This document shows, in pieces, positions 15,239 to 22,231 of a stretch of DNA of 34,831 bases. The stretch comes from an uncultured Mycoplasmatota bacterium (GTDB lineage: Bacteria; Bacillota_I; Bacilli_A; Izemoplasmatales; Izemoplasmataceae): positions 1-34,831 of the forward strand of contig CAJXNT010000009.1 in the NCBI GenBank assembly GCA_913057225.1, in the 5' to 3' direction. The notes under the pieces were generated by a model. That model saw only the letters and a program-made list of their open reading frames with translations. It had not been told where the DNA came from and did not search any database. Each line of letters begins with the position of its first letter. Position 1 is the first letter of the stretch. A program made the position numbers and the translations under genes.

Positions 15239-16352
15239 AGGATTCGTGAAAAAATTGGTAGTATCTGGCTTTGATCGGGCCGTTGAATAACACCCGCGTT
15301 TGACTCGGTTTGAGATTGAGTTTTTGTTCGGTGCCAGAAACACTTGAAAGCAGGTAGCGGTCCACATCCGTCAACCGTTTAAACGTGCGTCCAATGGCTT
15401 GATAAAGGGCATCAATCTCACGGCGACTCATCAACCGTTCATCATACGGGGGATTGGTGATCAGATGCGATGGAATGTTCTCGATCTTACTCATCTCAAA
15501 GCGCACTTCATTAAAAGCGATGTCTTCATCGACGCCCGCACGCTCGGCGTTGGCTCTGGCTTTCATCAAGACTTTAGGATCCATGTCTCGCCCTTCAATG
15601 ACCACTGCTTTATCGAGATCAATCGCTTGGTAGGCGGCTTTTTTCACGGCGTGATAGGTTTTTGAGTCAAAGGGAAGAAACGATTCAAACGCGAACGAGC
15701 GCGAAAGCCCTGGGGGAATGTTGCGGGCAATCATGGCCGCTTCAATAAGAATCGTCCCCGAGCCACAAAATGGATCGATGAGGGGCCGGTGGCCTTGATA
15801 CCTGGCAATCAAACACAGGCCCGCGGCGAGGGTTTCTTTGAGCGGCGCGTCCCCCGCTTCTAAGCGGTAGCCCCGCCGGTGAAGCGCATCGCCTGAAGTA
15901 TCCAGGTCTAAGCGAAAGACATCGTTATGAATGGACGCACGCAAGTGAATCTTCGGGCCGGTTTCTGGGAAATGGGTATGGTGGGTGTGAGCCTTAAACG
16001 ACTCAATCACCGCTTTTTTTGTGAGGGATTGCAAAGACCGTTCACTCATCAAGGTGCTTTTTTTCGCCTTGGCGGTGACGATAATCTGAGCATCCGCCCC
16101 AAACCATGAATCAAACGGGATGGCTTTTACCGTCTCAAATAATTCATCAAAGGTGGTGAGTGCTTTCTCGGCGAGGACGATGTAGACGTGTTCGGCCGTC
16201 CGTAAATACAAATTGGCCCGCATCACCTGTTCAAAATCTGCCTCAAAAAAGACCTGACCATCGTGGGCCCCTTCCGGGGTTAAGTTCAGGTCTGAGAGTT
16301 CTTTTTTAAGGGCGCTTTCCAACCCAAACGCGGTATTGGAAAGACACCTCAT
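15237..16352 (-). CDS. THUMP-domain class I RNA methyltransferase (RlmL/YpsC-like)
   Basis: A 371-residue SAM-dependent methyltransferase with the architecture of bacterial YpsC/RlmL N-terminal enzymes. Residues 1-60 form the ferredoxin-like start of the THUMP region (CLSNTAFGLESALKKEL). The remaining THUMP part runs to about 155. The Rossmann methyltransferase follows with the SAM loop DPFCGSGTILIEAA and the catalytic NPPY motif in LITNPPYDERL. Such enzymes make N2-methylguanosine in 23S rRNA (or tRNA in some relatives). The size excludes the full RlmKL fusion of enterobacteria. It overlaps the upstream gene by ATGA and is the last gene of an operon headed by tRNA-Thr. Confidence 0.9.
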   Translation of the reverse strand: MRCLSNTAFGLESALKKELSDLNLTPEGAHDGQVFFEADFEQVMRANLYLRTAEHVYIVLAEKALTTFDELFETVKAIPFDSWFGADAQIIVTAKAKKSTLMSERSLQSLTKKAVIESFKAHTHHTHFPETGPKIHLRASIHNDVFRLDLDTSGDALHRRGYRLEAGDAPLKETLAAGLCLIARYQGHRPLIDPFCGSGTILIEAAMIARNIPPGLSRSFAFESFLPFDSKTYHAVKKAAYQAIDLDKAVVIEGRDMDPKVLMKARANAERAGVDEDIAFNEVRFEMSKIENIPSHLITNPPYDERLMSRREIDALYQAIGRTFKRLTDVDRYLLSSVSGTEQKLNLKPSQTRVLFNGPIKARYYQFFHES

Positions 16353-16900
16353 GTGAGATCGCCCAAGAGCATTTGAATGTAAAAGGCTGGGACGAAAAAG
16401 AGTTGAATCACGCCTTTATTCAGTTTGGGCAGTGCCAAGTAAAAGATAAACAAGACAAAAAAGTCAATGGTCATCACGTGCACAAACGTATCGGTTTCAA
16501 ACGCCTGAATGTACGCATCAAGCGAGCCGAAAAAGAGGCCATAGATGATCACTGCGAGGGTAATGATGAGTCCGGCGACTAAGACATTCGTTTGTCTTTT
16601 GGGCACCGGCTTGGCTTCGGGCATAAAGACAAAAAGCGCCCCCGTCGCAAACCCACCAAAGACAAATCCGCCCGCTAAAAACAGATAATGAAACCATTTT
16701 AATTCATAGTATTGCCAGAAAAACACAAAAAAGGCGAGGGGGATCATCCCGAGGAGATTAAACACCATGAAGGCCAAGGGATCGGCACTCCCAGTGAAAA
16801 GGTCCGCCAAAAACGTACTGCCTGGATTAAAAAAGATGGAATATATGAGTCCGTAAGCGATTAAAAAGAGCCAAGCGATGATGCCAATCGTTCGTTTCAT
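16349..16900 (-). CDS. Integral membrane protein of unknown function
   Basis: A 183-residue protein with five or six hydrophobic segments: about 5-27, 42-63, 69-92, 104-125, 140-156 and 163-180. A short charged loop, MPEAKPVPKRQ, lies between the third and fourth. No enzyme or transporter motif is visible and the family is not recognised. The organisation is somewhat like small membrane proteins found as companions of dehydrogenases, but this is not evidence of function. It is joined by ATGA overlaps to the SDR gene before it and the methyltransferase gene after it, so it is certainly expressed as part of that operon. Confidence 0.75.
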   Translation of the reverse strand: MKRTIGIIAWLFLIAYGLIYSIFFNPGSTFLADLFTGSADPLAFMVFNLLGMIPLAFFVFFWQYYELKWFHYLFLAGGFVFGGFATGALFVFMPEAKPVPKRQTNVLVAGLIITLAVIIYGLFFGSLDAYIQAFETDTFVHVMTIDFFVLFIFYLALPKLNKGVIQLFFVPAFYIQMLLGDLT

Positions 16901-17724
16901 TCTCTCACTCCAAACGTTGAAATGGATAAATGCTCACACGCGTGTGTCATTAAGAGGGTTTGTTTTTCTTCCTCTTCCACCACCGGCAGATGGTGATTGG
17001 GCCGTTCATAGGCATAATACACATAGTCACTGGGCCGCTCATTGATGAGTTTTAAATAAGTCGGGACCGGGCCTTCGGGATCTTGCCCCGGCGCGGAGAA
17101 TAGTTTCCATACTTTATCCACGAGCCAAGACGCATTTTTGGCGCCTAAATCGGTTTTAACGAGGCCCGGATGGACCGCGTAAAAGCGCACAGGGTCCCGG
17201 CCAAAAACACGGTCGCAGTAATACATAAACATGAGGTTATAGAGTTTCGTTTCTTGATAACGTTTAAAGATTTTATACGGGGTTTGATCGTACAAGGCTT
17301 TTTTTGAAAACTTCGTGCGCCGGTGCGCATCGGAAGAGGTCGTAATGACCATGCCTTGATTGGTTTTTAAAAGGGGATAAAACCAATGCGTGAGATACAC
17401 CACCGCCAGGTGATTGACTTGCAGTTGCATTTCATTGCCATCTTCAGTGATGATTTTCTTAGCGCTGGTGGCGCCGGCGTTATTGATTAATATCTCGATC
17501 TGACTCAGGGTTTTTTCATGGGTTTTAAGCGCATCTTTGATGGATGAAAAAGACGCCAAATCCATGAGAATGGGATGAAAATCCCCGGGCGCTTCTTCTT
17601 CTAATGCGTGCAGTTTTTCTTTGCTTCGGCCGGTGCCAAACACGGTATGGCCATCCTTTAATAACTGGAGGCACAAGGCTTTGCCAATGCCCGAGGTGGC
17701 GCCGGTGAGAAAGATATGAGCCAT
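16897..17724 (-). CDS. SDR family oxidoreductase (retinol-dehydrogenase-like)
   Basis: A 275-residue short-chain dehydrogenase. It shows TGATSGIG near residue 6, NNAG near residue 84, TTSSDAH with the catalytic serine, and YQETK with the catalytic Tyr and Lys. The HPG-x-V-x-T segment and the longer substrate-binding C-terminus resemble the retinol dehydrogenase/WW-domain oxidoreductase group of SDRs, which in bacteria are mostly uncharacterised. The open frame continues 28 codons upstream through the tRNA-Thr gene; that extension is not real, and the start at 17724 follows a GGAGTG site. The gene starts only 39 bases after the tRNA, with no terminator between them, so processing of a common transcript is likely. 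Confidence 0.85.
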   Translation of the reverse strand: MAHIFLTGATSGIGKALCLQLLKDGHTVFGTGRSKEKLHALEEEAPGDFHPILMDLASFSSIKDALKTHEKTLSQIEILINNAGATSAKKIITEDGNEMQLQVNHLAVVYLTHWFYPLLKTNQGMVITTSSDAHRRTKFSKKALYDQTPYKIFKRYQETKLYNLMFMYYCDRVFGRDPVRFYAVHPGLVKTDLGAKNASWLVDKVWKLFSAPGQDPEGPVPTYLKLINERPSDYVYYAYERPNHHLPVVEEEEKQTLLMTHACEHLSISTFGVRE

Positions 17725-17763
17725 AAAAAAACACTCCAAAACTTGAAGTGTGATAAATCGATA

Positions 17764-17840
17764 TGGTGCCGCTTGCTGGATTCGAACCAGCAACCTTTTC
17801 CTTACCATGGAACTGCTCTACCGGTTGGAGCTAAAGCGGC
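17764..17840 (-). tRNA. tRNA-Thr (anticodon GGU)
   Basis: The minus strand folds as a complete class I tRNA. It has seven-pair acceptor GCCGCTT/AAGCGGC, D stem GCTC/GAGC, anticodon loop ATGGTAA with anticodon GGT, a five-base variable loop, T stem GCTGG/CCAGC with the TTCGAAT loop, discriminator A and encoded CCA. The first anticodon-stem pair is a G-A mismatch. It reads ACC/ACU codons. It has its own promoter and leads an operon. Confidence 0.95.
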
Positions 17841-17853
17841 CAAAAGCTATATC

Positions 17854-17882
17854 ATTTTACCACACGGATGGGTCTTTGAGAA
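17854..17882 (-). promoter_or_regulatory. Promoter of tRNA-Thr and downstream genes
   Basis: On the minus strand TTCTCA (17877-17882) and TAAAAT (17854-17859) are spaced by 17 bases, placing the start point just before the tRNA 5' end. Confidence 0.55.
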
Positions 17883-17941
17883 TAGGGGAATGACCCTTTT
17901 TCAAGTTTATCATAGATTATGCGGTTTGAACGCCTCTCTCG

Positions 17942-17950
17942 TGCTACAAT
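17942..17950 (+). promoter_or_regulatory. Extended -10 promoter of the nucleoside kinase-like gene
   Basis: TGC followed by TACAAT forms an extended -10 element 22 bases before the start codon. No good -35 is present, as is usual for this class. Confidence 0.5.
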
Positions 17951-17971
17951 ATACCGTTAAGGAGACCGACC

Positions 17972-19603
17972 ATGGCATTTACCCTCACCCTCATGAATCA
18001 AACGCACACCTATGAAGCCCCCGTACGGCTTTCTGATCTCATCGAAGATCCTGACCACCGGTATTTTTTAGCGCGCGTCAACGGGCGGTTATTTGAACTC
18101 TCGGCCGAAGTCAGCGAAGATGCGGACATCGTCTTTTTGGATGTCACCGACGATGAAGCCATTTACACCTATGAAGCGTCCATGCGCTATTTGGTGGCGA
18201 TGGCCATCCAGCGGGTGTTCCCAGACGCCCACGTGAAGTTTTATTTTTCCGTATCCCGGGCAGTCTATTTGGAATTTACCGACCACGCGCCCAGTCTCAC
18301 GTTAACGGCCATCAAGCGGTTGATTGAGAGTGAAATGGACGCCTTGATTGACGCCGATTTACCCATTACGCGAATCACCGTCTCGAAAGAGGCGGCGGCT
18401 TCGGTCTATCAGGCCCATGGATTCACCGACAAACTTGAAACGTTAAAGTACCGGCCGGAAGCCACCGTTCATTTATATCAATGCGACGATTATCACAACT
18501 ACATGTATCATCACATGGTGCCTTCCACGGGGTATCTGCATACGTACCGGCTGACCATGGAACACCCGGGGTTGCTCATTGAATCCCCCCGTGCCGAGCT
18601 TTCCGGGGCGATTCCTGCGTACACCCCAGAACCCGTCTTTAAAGCCTTACTTAAAGACGCCAACCGGCGCCATGAACGCTTGCATTCTGAAAGCGTCACC
18701 GCCGTCAATGAACGCGTCGTGACCGATGCCCAAACGTTCATTGCGGAGGCTGAAACCGAACACGTCCATGCGCTAAATAAAATCCAAACGCATCTTGACG
18801 TGTTTGATTCGGTGCGGTTGGTCTTACTCACCGGGCCTTCTTCTTCCGGCAAAACCACCTTCACCTATAAGCTTAAAGCCCACTTGGAAAACGCTGGGAA
18901 AAAAGCGGTGGTGATTTCGCTCGATCATTATTATCTCGATCGTTCGAAACTCAAAAAAGAAGCCGATGGCAGCTACGACTTAGAAACCATTCATGCCCTG
19001 GATATTCCGCAGTTTAAAGCCGACATTCAAACCTTGATTGAAACCAACCAAGTCTTCATCCCGCATTTTGATTTTAAAACGGAATCTAGGCAAGGCGGCA
19101 GTGAGCTGGTCATTGAACCGGACACATTGATTCTCATTGAAGGGATTCACGCGCTGAATCCCCTGCTCACCGATCACTTGAATAAATCCTGGGTCTTTAA
19201 ACTGTTCATCTCGCCGCATCTGCAAATGCGCCTGGATGATCATAACCCGATGCGAATCACGGCGGTGCGGCTTTTAAGGCGCATCGTCCGCGACATCGCT
19301 TTCCGCGGGACCGATGCGATCAATACCATCACGATGTGGGAGAGTGTGCGGGCCGGGGAATTCAAATGGATCTATCCGTTTTTAGAAACCGCCGACTTTG
19401 TCTTTAACAGTGCCCTTGCCTATGAAATGGGCGCCTTAAAACCATTTGCGCTGGATGCTTTAAAAGCCATCGACCGGAAGAATCCTACCTACATCACCGC
19501 CAACCGTCTCATTAAATATTTAAAATACTATAAAACCGTGGATGCTTCGCTCATTCCTGAGGACTCACTCCTCAGAGAATTCATCGGCGGTTTAACCTTA
19601 TAA
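17972..19603 (+). CDS. ThrRS-like N-terminal domain / uridine kinase fusion protein
   Basis: A 543-residue fusion. The first 60 residues look like a TGS domain (LTLMNQTHTYEAPVRLSDLI). Residues about 60-220 resemble the threonyl-tRNA synthetase second additional domain, including AIQRVFPDA and a CDDYHNYMYHHMVPSTGYL segment; the histidines of the usual HxxxH part appear replaced, so tRNA editing is unlikely. The C-terminal half is a phosphoribulokinase/uridine kinase domain with P-loop G288-PSSSG-K294-T295, SLDHYYLDRS and LIEGIHALNP. This fusion occurs widely in Firmicutes as 'nucleoside kinase', with the true substrate poorly known. AAGGAG lies seven bases before the ATG. It is monocistronic and divergent from tRNA-Thr. 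Confidence 0.9.
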   Translation: MAFTLTLMNQTHTYEAPVRLSDLIEDPDHRYFLARVNGRLFELSAEVSEDADIVFLDVTDDEAIYTYEASMRYLVAMAIQRVFPDAHVKFYFSVSRAVYLEFTDHAPSLTLTAIKRLIESEMDALIDADLPITRITVSKEAAASVYQAHGFTDKLETLKYRPEATVHLYQCDDYHNYMYHHMVPSTGYLHTYRLTMEHPGLLIESPRAELSGAIPAYTPEPVFKALLKDANRRHERLHSESVTAVNERVVTDAQTFIAEAETEHVHALNKIQTHLDVFDSVRLVLLTGPSSSGKTTFTYKLKAHLENAGKKAVVISLDHYYLDRSKLKKEADGSYDLETIHALDIPQFKADIQTLIETNQVFIPHFDFKTESRQGGSELVIEPDTLILIEGIHALNPLLTDHLNKSWVFKLFISPHLQMRLDDHNPMRITAVRLLRRIVRDIAFRGTDAINTITMWESVRAGEFKWIYPFLETADFVFNSALAYEMGALKPFALDALKAIDRKNPTYITANRLIKYLKYYKTVDASLIPEDSLLREFIGGLTL

Positions 19604-19643
19604 AAATCCCACCCCTTGAATCATTCAGGGGTGGGATTTTTTT
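19604..19643. terminator. Bidirectional terminator between the kinase and yaaA
   Basis: Strong stem built from ATCCCACCCC and GGGGTGGGAT with an inner TGAA/TTCA pairing, followed by seven T. A-rich sequence on the left allows action on the convergent yaaA transcript too. Confidence 0.88.
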
Positions 19644-20349
19644 AGGCATGGCGTTCAAACACAAAATAGGCATCCGATGATTTTTCATCGTTATAGAGAA
19701 AGCCATCAATGTTGAGTTTTTTCAGGTCTTCACGGTCCCTGACAAATTCTTGCGCACAGGCTCGCACCATCAACCCCCGACATTTTTTCAGCATCATCGC
19801 GGGGCGTTTTTCTTTGCCTTCTTTAATCTCCACAAAATCGATGGTAACACTGTCCAGATCGTTCATATGAAAGGCATTGCGGTATTCTTGCGAGAGTAAA
19901 TCGATGACAAACTCACCCTTTAAAGCCTCCGTGAGGGTATCTTCCCAGTACTGATCGAGCGCTTGACCGTCTATTTTCACGCCCATGGGCAAGCGGTAAT
20001 GGCCGATTTTGTCGGTCATTTTCACCAGCCCATAAAGCCCTGAGACAATGAGTAAATGGCGTTCGATGTAGGCCAGCGCTTCGTTGGAAAGGGAGGGCTT
20101 ATCCATCATTTTAAACATGTAGCCGGTATACGCATCCATCGCTTTATGAACGGGGTTGAACGCTTGAAAGCGGTCGTAGTTTTCTTGCGCGATCGCTTCC
20201 GAGACGTCAAAGAGGGATTGTAGGTCTTTGACCGAATACTTTTTTAACCGGTTGAGTAAGGCGTTGGTTTTTGCGGGAAAATCCGGTTCAGTTTTGGCGT
20301 CCGCCGGGGCGTCGGCCATGGTTTTAGACGGCGCGAGTAAGATTTTCAT
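19642..20349 (-). CDS. yaaA: YaaA family peroxide-stress protein (DUF328)
   Basis: A 235-residue protein with the YaaA beginning [11 protein letters not shown] and family blocks such as [44 protein letters not shown] and a C-terminal [13 protein letters not shown]. Length agrees with the family (about 240-260). In Escherichia coli YaaA lowers intracellular iron and limits oxidative damage during peroxide stress; its DNA-binding fold is known but its biochemistry is not settled. It overlaps the methionine sulfoxide reductase gene by ATGA, making an oxidative-stress operon, which supports the functional call by context. Confidence 0.92.
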   Translation of the reverse strand: MKILLAPSKTMADAPADAKTEPDFPAKTNALLNRLKKYSVKDLQSLFDVSEAIAQENYDRFQAFNPVHKAMDAYTGYMFKMMDKPSLSNEALAYIERHLLIVSGLYGLVKMTDKIGHYRLPMGVKIDGQALDQYWEDTLTEALKGEFVIDLLSQEYRNAFHMNDLDSVTIDFVEIKEGKEKRPAMMLKKCRGLMVRACAQEFVRDREDLKKLNIDGFLYNDEKSSDAYFVFERHA

Positions 20350-21287
20350 TCAAACAGCGCCAAGTATTCTTTGTAGCCCTCTTTTTCTAAGTCTTCTTTG
20401 GCGATGAAGCGTAAGGCCGCTGAGTTGATGCAATAGCGTAAGCCGCCCTTGTCCGCCGGCCCATCTTCAAAGACATGCCCTAAGTGAATGTCTGAAGCTT
20501 TCGTGCGAACTTCAATGCGGCGCATCCCGTGGGAGGTATCGAGTTTTTCTTCGATCGGTTGAATGGGCTTAGTGAAACTGGGCCACCCCGAGCCAGAGTC
20601 AAATTTGTCGGTCGAAGAAAATAAGGGATCGCCGGTGACGATGTCCACGTAAATGCCTTCGCCTTTAAAATCATGGTATTCATTTTCAAATGGGGGTTCG
20701 GTGCCATTTTCAAACACGACATTAAACTGTCTTTTGGTGAGCTTTTTTTTCATTGCTTCTTTATCAATTTTCATGGACCATGTCTCCTTTAAATAGTCGG
20801 CTCGGCCTGAGCCTTTTTTATACGCTTGATAATGGAATGGGTTTTTTAAATGATACATTTGGTGATGATCTTCGGCCGGGTAAAACGGGGCCATATCTAA
20901 AATTTCTGTGACGATGGGCTTCTTAAATCGGCCGCTGGATTCTAAAGCCTTTATATGGCGTTGGACCGCTTCTTTTTCGGCCGGTGAATCCGTAAAGATG
21001 GCCGTTTGATAGGACGTGCCGCGGTCGGCAAACTGCCCGCCTGGATCGGTGGGGTCAATGTTTTTAAAAAACACTTCCACCAATTTCTCATAGCTTAAAA
21101 GTGATTCATCGTAGACAATTTCTACGGCTTCTTTATGTCCCGTGGTTTCTGAACAGACTTCTTCATAGGTGGGATTTTCGGTGTGGCCGCCCATGTAGCC
21201 GGCGGTCACTTTTTCAACGCCGGGCATGCTGGAATACGGATCCACGATGCACCAGAAACAGCCCCCAGCGAAATACGCATTTTTCAT
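20346..21287 (-). CDS. msrAB: Bifunctional methionine sulfoxide reductase MsrA/MsrB
   Basis: A 313-residue fusion. The N-terminal MsrA domain has GGCFWC with catalytic Cys10 and reduces the S epimer of methionine sulfoxide. The C-terminal MsrB domain, from about residue 160, has GSGWPSF and [11 protein letters not shown] with catalytic Cys286 and reduces the R epimer. The MsrB part lacks the two CxxC pairs that hold structural zinc in many relatives: they read VDIVTGD and VRTKASD here. No signal peptide is seen, so it acts in the cytoplasm. The start at 21287 was preferred over a GTG nine bases upstream because AGAGG sits eight bases before it. It is the first gene of the msrAB-yaaA operon. 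Confidence 0.94.
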   Translation of the reverse strand: MKNAYFAGGCFWCIVDPYSSMPGVEKVTAGYMGGHTENPTYEEVCSETTGHKEAVEIVYDESLLSYEKLVEVFFKNIDPTDPGGQFADRGTSYQTAIFTDSPAEKEAVQRHIKALESSGRFKKPIVTEILDMAPFYPAEDHHQMYHLKNPFHYQAYKKGSGRADYLKETWSMKIDKEAMKKKLTKRQFNVVFENGTEPPFENEYHDFKGEGIYVDIVTGDPLFSSTDKFDSGSGWPSFTKPIQPIEEKLDTSHGMRRIEVRTKASDIHLGHVFEDGPADKGGLRYCINSAALRFIAKEDLEKEGYKEYLALFE

Positions 21288-21307
21288 CGGCCTCACCTCT
21301 TGTCCAT

Positions 21308-21313
21308 ATTATA
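21308..21313 (-). promoter_or_regulatory. -10 element of the msrAB-yaaA operon
   Basis: A perfect TATAAT on the minus strand lies 20 bases before the msrAB start, preceded by TTA. No convincing -35 was found. The leader would be very short, with no room for a switch. Confidence 0.45.
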
Positions 21314-21346
21314 TAAGCGGACGGTGGAAGGCAGGCATCAAACGCT

Positions 21347-21374
21347 AAAAAAAATCCCCCATCTTAGACGGGGG
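21347..21374 (-). terminator. Terminator of ribU
   Basis: On the minus strand, CCCCCGTC / GATGGGGG with a three-base loop is followed by about eight T. The left arm lies in the last codons of the transporter gene. Confidence 0.85.
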
Positions 21375-21987
21375 CATTCAGTTCATCGAGATCAAGATAG
21401 GCGCCAAGGGCCTTCGCAATGATGAGATAAACCGTCATCACCGCCGCGCCTTTTAAAATATTAAACGGCACGTACACCAAGAGAATCGTGGAAAGATACG
21501 TTCCCGTGCCCGAAAGGCCAAAGCTGGAAAGATTGAGCCATTCCCGCACGCCGAGATACGTCCAGGCCCCAAAATATATCGGGGTCACAAAGAAATAATT
21601 GACGACCGTCATCAACAGCGTGACTTCCGTGACAATGAGCACGGCACGCACCCAGCCGCGGGATTCCGCCAGCCATTTGAGCATGAGGTAAAGCCCAAAG
21701 ACGTAGCCCATCGAGGCCACAAATGCTGAGATCTGGCCAATCGCAATGGGCCCCACGGGCCCATAAATCAAGGCATTGACCACCGCTTTTAAAAGGCCCA
21801 CAAAGGCGGCTTCTTTAAACCCATACAATAAAAACGCAATGAGCACCGCCACATCGGAAAATTCAATGCGTAAAAACGGCACAGGTGGATAGGGCAGTTG
21901 AATGAACGCCATTAAAACGGCGCCTAAGGCCGATAAAATGCCTAAAACAGCGATCTTTTGAACCGGATTTTTTGCATTGAGTGTCAT
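21364..21987 (-). CDS. ribU: ECF transporter S component, riboflavin-specific (RibU)
   Basis: A 207-residue membrane protein with six predicted spans. The segment LPYPPVPFLRIEFSDVAVLI followed by FLLYGFKEAAFVGLLKAVVN is the RibU signature, close to 'FLKLDFSDLPVL' in characterised proteins. RibU captures riboflavin and works with the shared EcfT/EcfA1/EcfA2 energising module, which is not in this window. The ATG at 21987 was chosen with GGGAG before it; the open frame extends 34 codons upstream, but that part is the FMN riboswitch and its terminator. The riboswitch confirms flavin specificity. An organism lacking riboflavin synthesis would rely on this gene; that is not visible here. Confidence 0.93.
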   Translation of the reverse strand: MTLNAKNPVQKIAVLGILSALGAVLMAFIQLPYPPVPFLRIEFSDVAVLIAFLLYGFKEAAFVGLLKAVVNALIYGPVGPIAIGQISAFVASMGYVFGLYLMLKWLAESRGWVRAVLIVTEVTLLMTVVNYFFVTPIYFGAWTYLGVREWLNLSSFGLSGTGTYLSTILLVYVPFNILKGAAVMTVYLIIAKALGAYLDLDELNAPV

Positions 21988-21999
21988 CGCATCTCCCAT

Positions 22000-22023
22000 A
22001 AAAAAAGCCTTGAGCTTCAAGGC
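22000..22023 (-). terminator. Riboswitch-controlled attenuator before ribU
   Basis: On the minus strand GCCTTGA / TCAAGGC with a three-base loop is followed by seven T, only 13 bases before the ribU start. It is the expression platform of the FMN riboswitch: FMN binding should favour this terminator. Confidence 0.85.
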
Positions 22024-22033
22024 AAAAATACGT

Positions 22034-22140
22034 CTTCTTTCATCCAGACTGTACGGTCGGTATGGGAATTGCACCCATTCATGCTTCATTGAAGCGCGCG
22101 GACTTTACCGCCGGTCGGGAATTTCACCCTGCCCTGAAGA
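22034..22140 (-). promoter_or_regulatory. FMN riboswitch (RFN element)
   Basis: The minus strand carries the conserved RFN blocks in order: AGGGCAGGGTGAAATTCCCG, ACCGGCGGTAAAGTCCGCG, a variable hairpin with GCTTCA/TGAAGC, GGGTGCAATTCCCATACCGA and AGTCTGGATGAAAGAAG. The ends TCTTC and GAAGA close stem P1. Together with the terminator just downstream it turns transcription of the riboflavin transporter off when FMN is abundant. Confidence 0.96.
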
Positions 22141-22147
22141 TACTTTA

Positions 22148-22177
22148 AGTGTACCCAAAAAGACGCATAAAAAGCAA
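22148..22177 (-). promoter_or_regulatory. Promoter of the FMN riboswitch-ribU transcript
   Basis: On the minus strand TTGCTT (22172-22177) and TACACT (22148-22153) are 18 bases apart and place the transcript start a few bases before the riboswitch. Confidence 0.6.
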
Positions 22178-22180
22178 GCA

Positions 22181-22209
22181 TTCAAGGGAAAACCCTTGGG
22201 TTTTATGAT
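22181..22209 (+). promoter_or_regulatory. Putative promoter of the desaturase gene
   Basis: TTCAAG (22181-22186) and TATGAT (22204-22209) are 17 bases apart. A perfect hairpin CAAGGG-AAAA-CCCTTG (22183-22198) occupies the spacer, which could be an operator or chance. Confidence 0.45.
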
Positions 22210-22231
22210 AGACTAAATCCAGAGGTGACGC

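Noticed and set aside
17725-17808. N-terminal extension of the SDR at 16897-17724
   Set aside because: It runs through the tRNA-Thr gene and adds residues before the Rossmann start.
21988-22089. N-terminal extension of RibU
   Set aside because: This stretch is the attenuator and part of the FMN riboswitch, and the family N-terminus begins at 21987.
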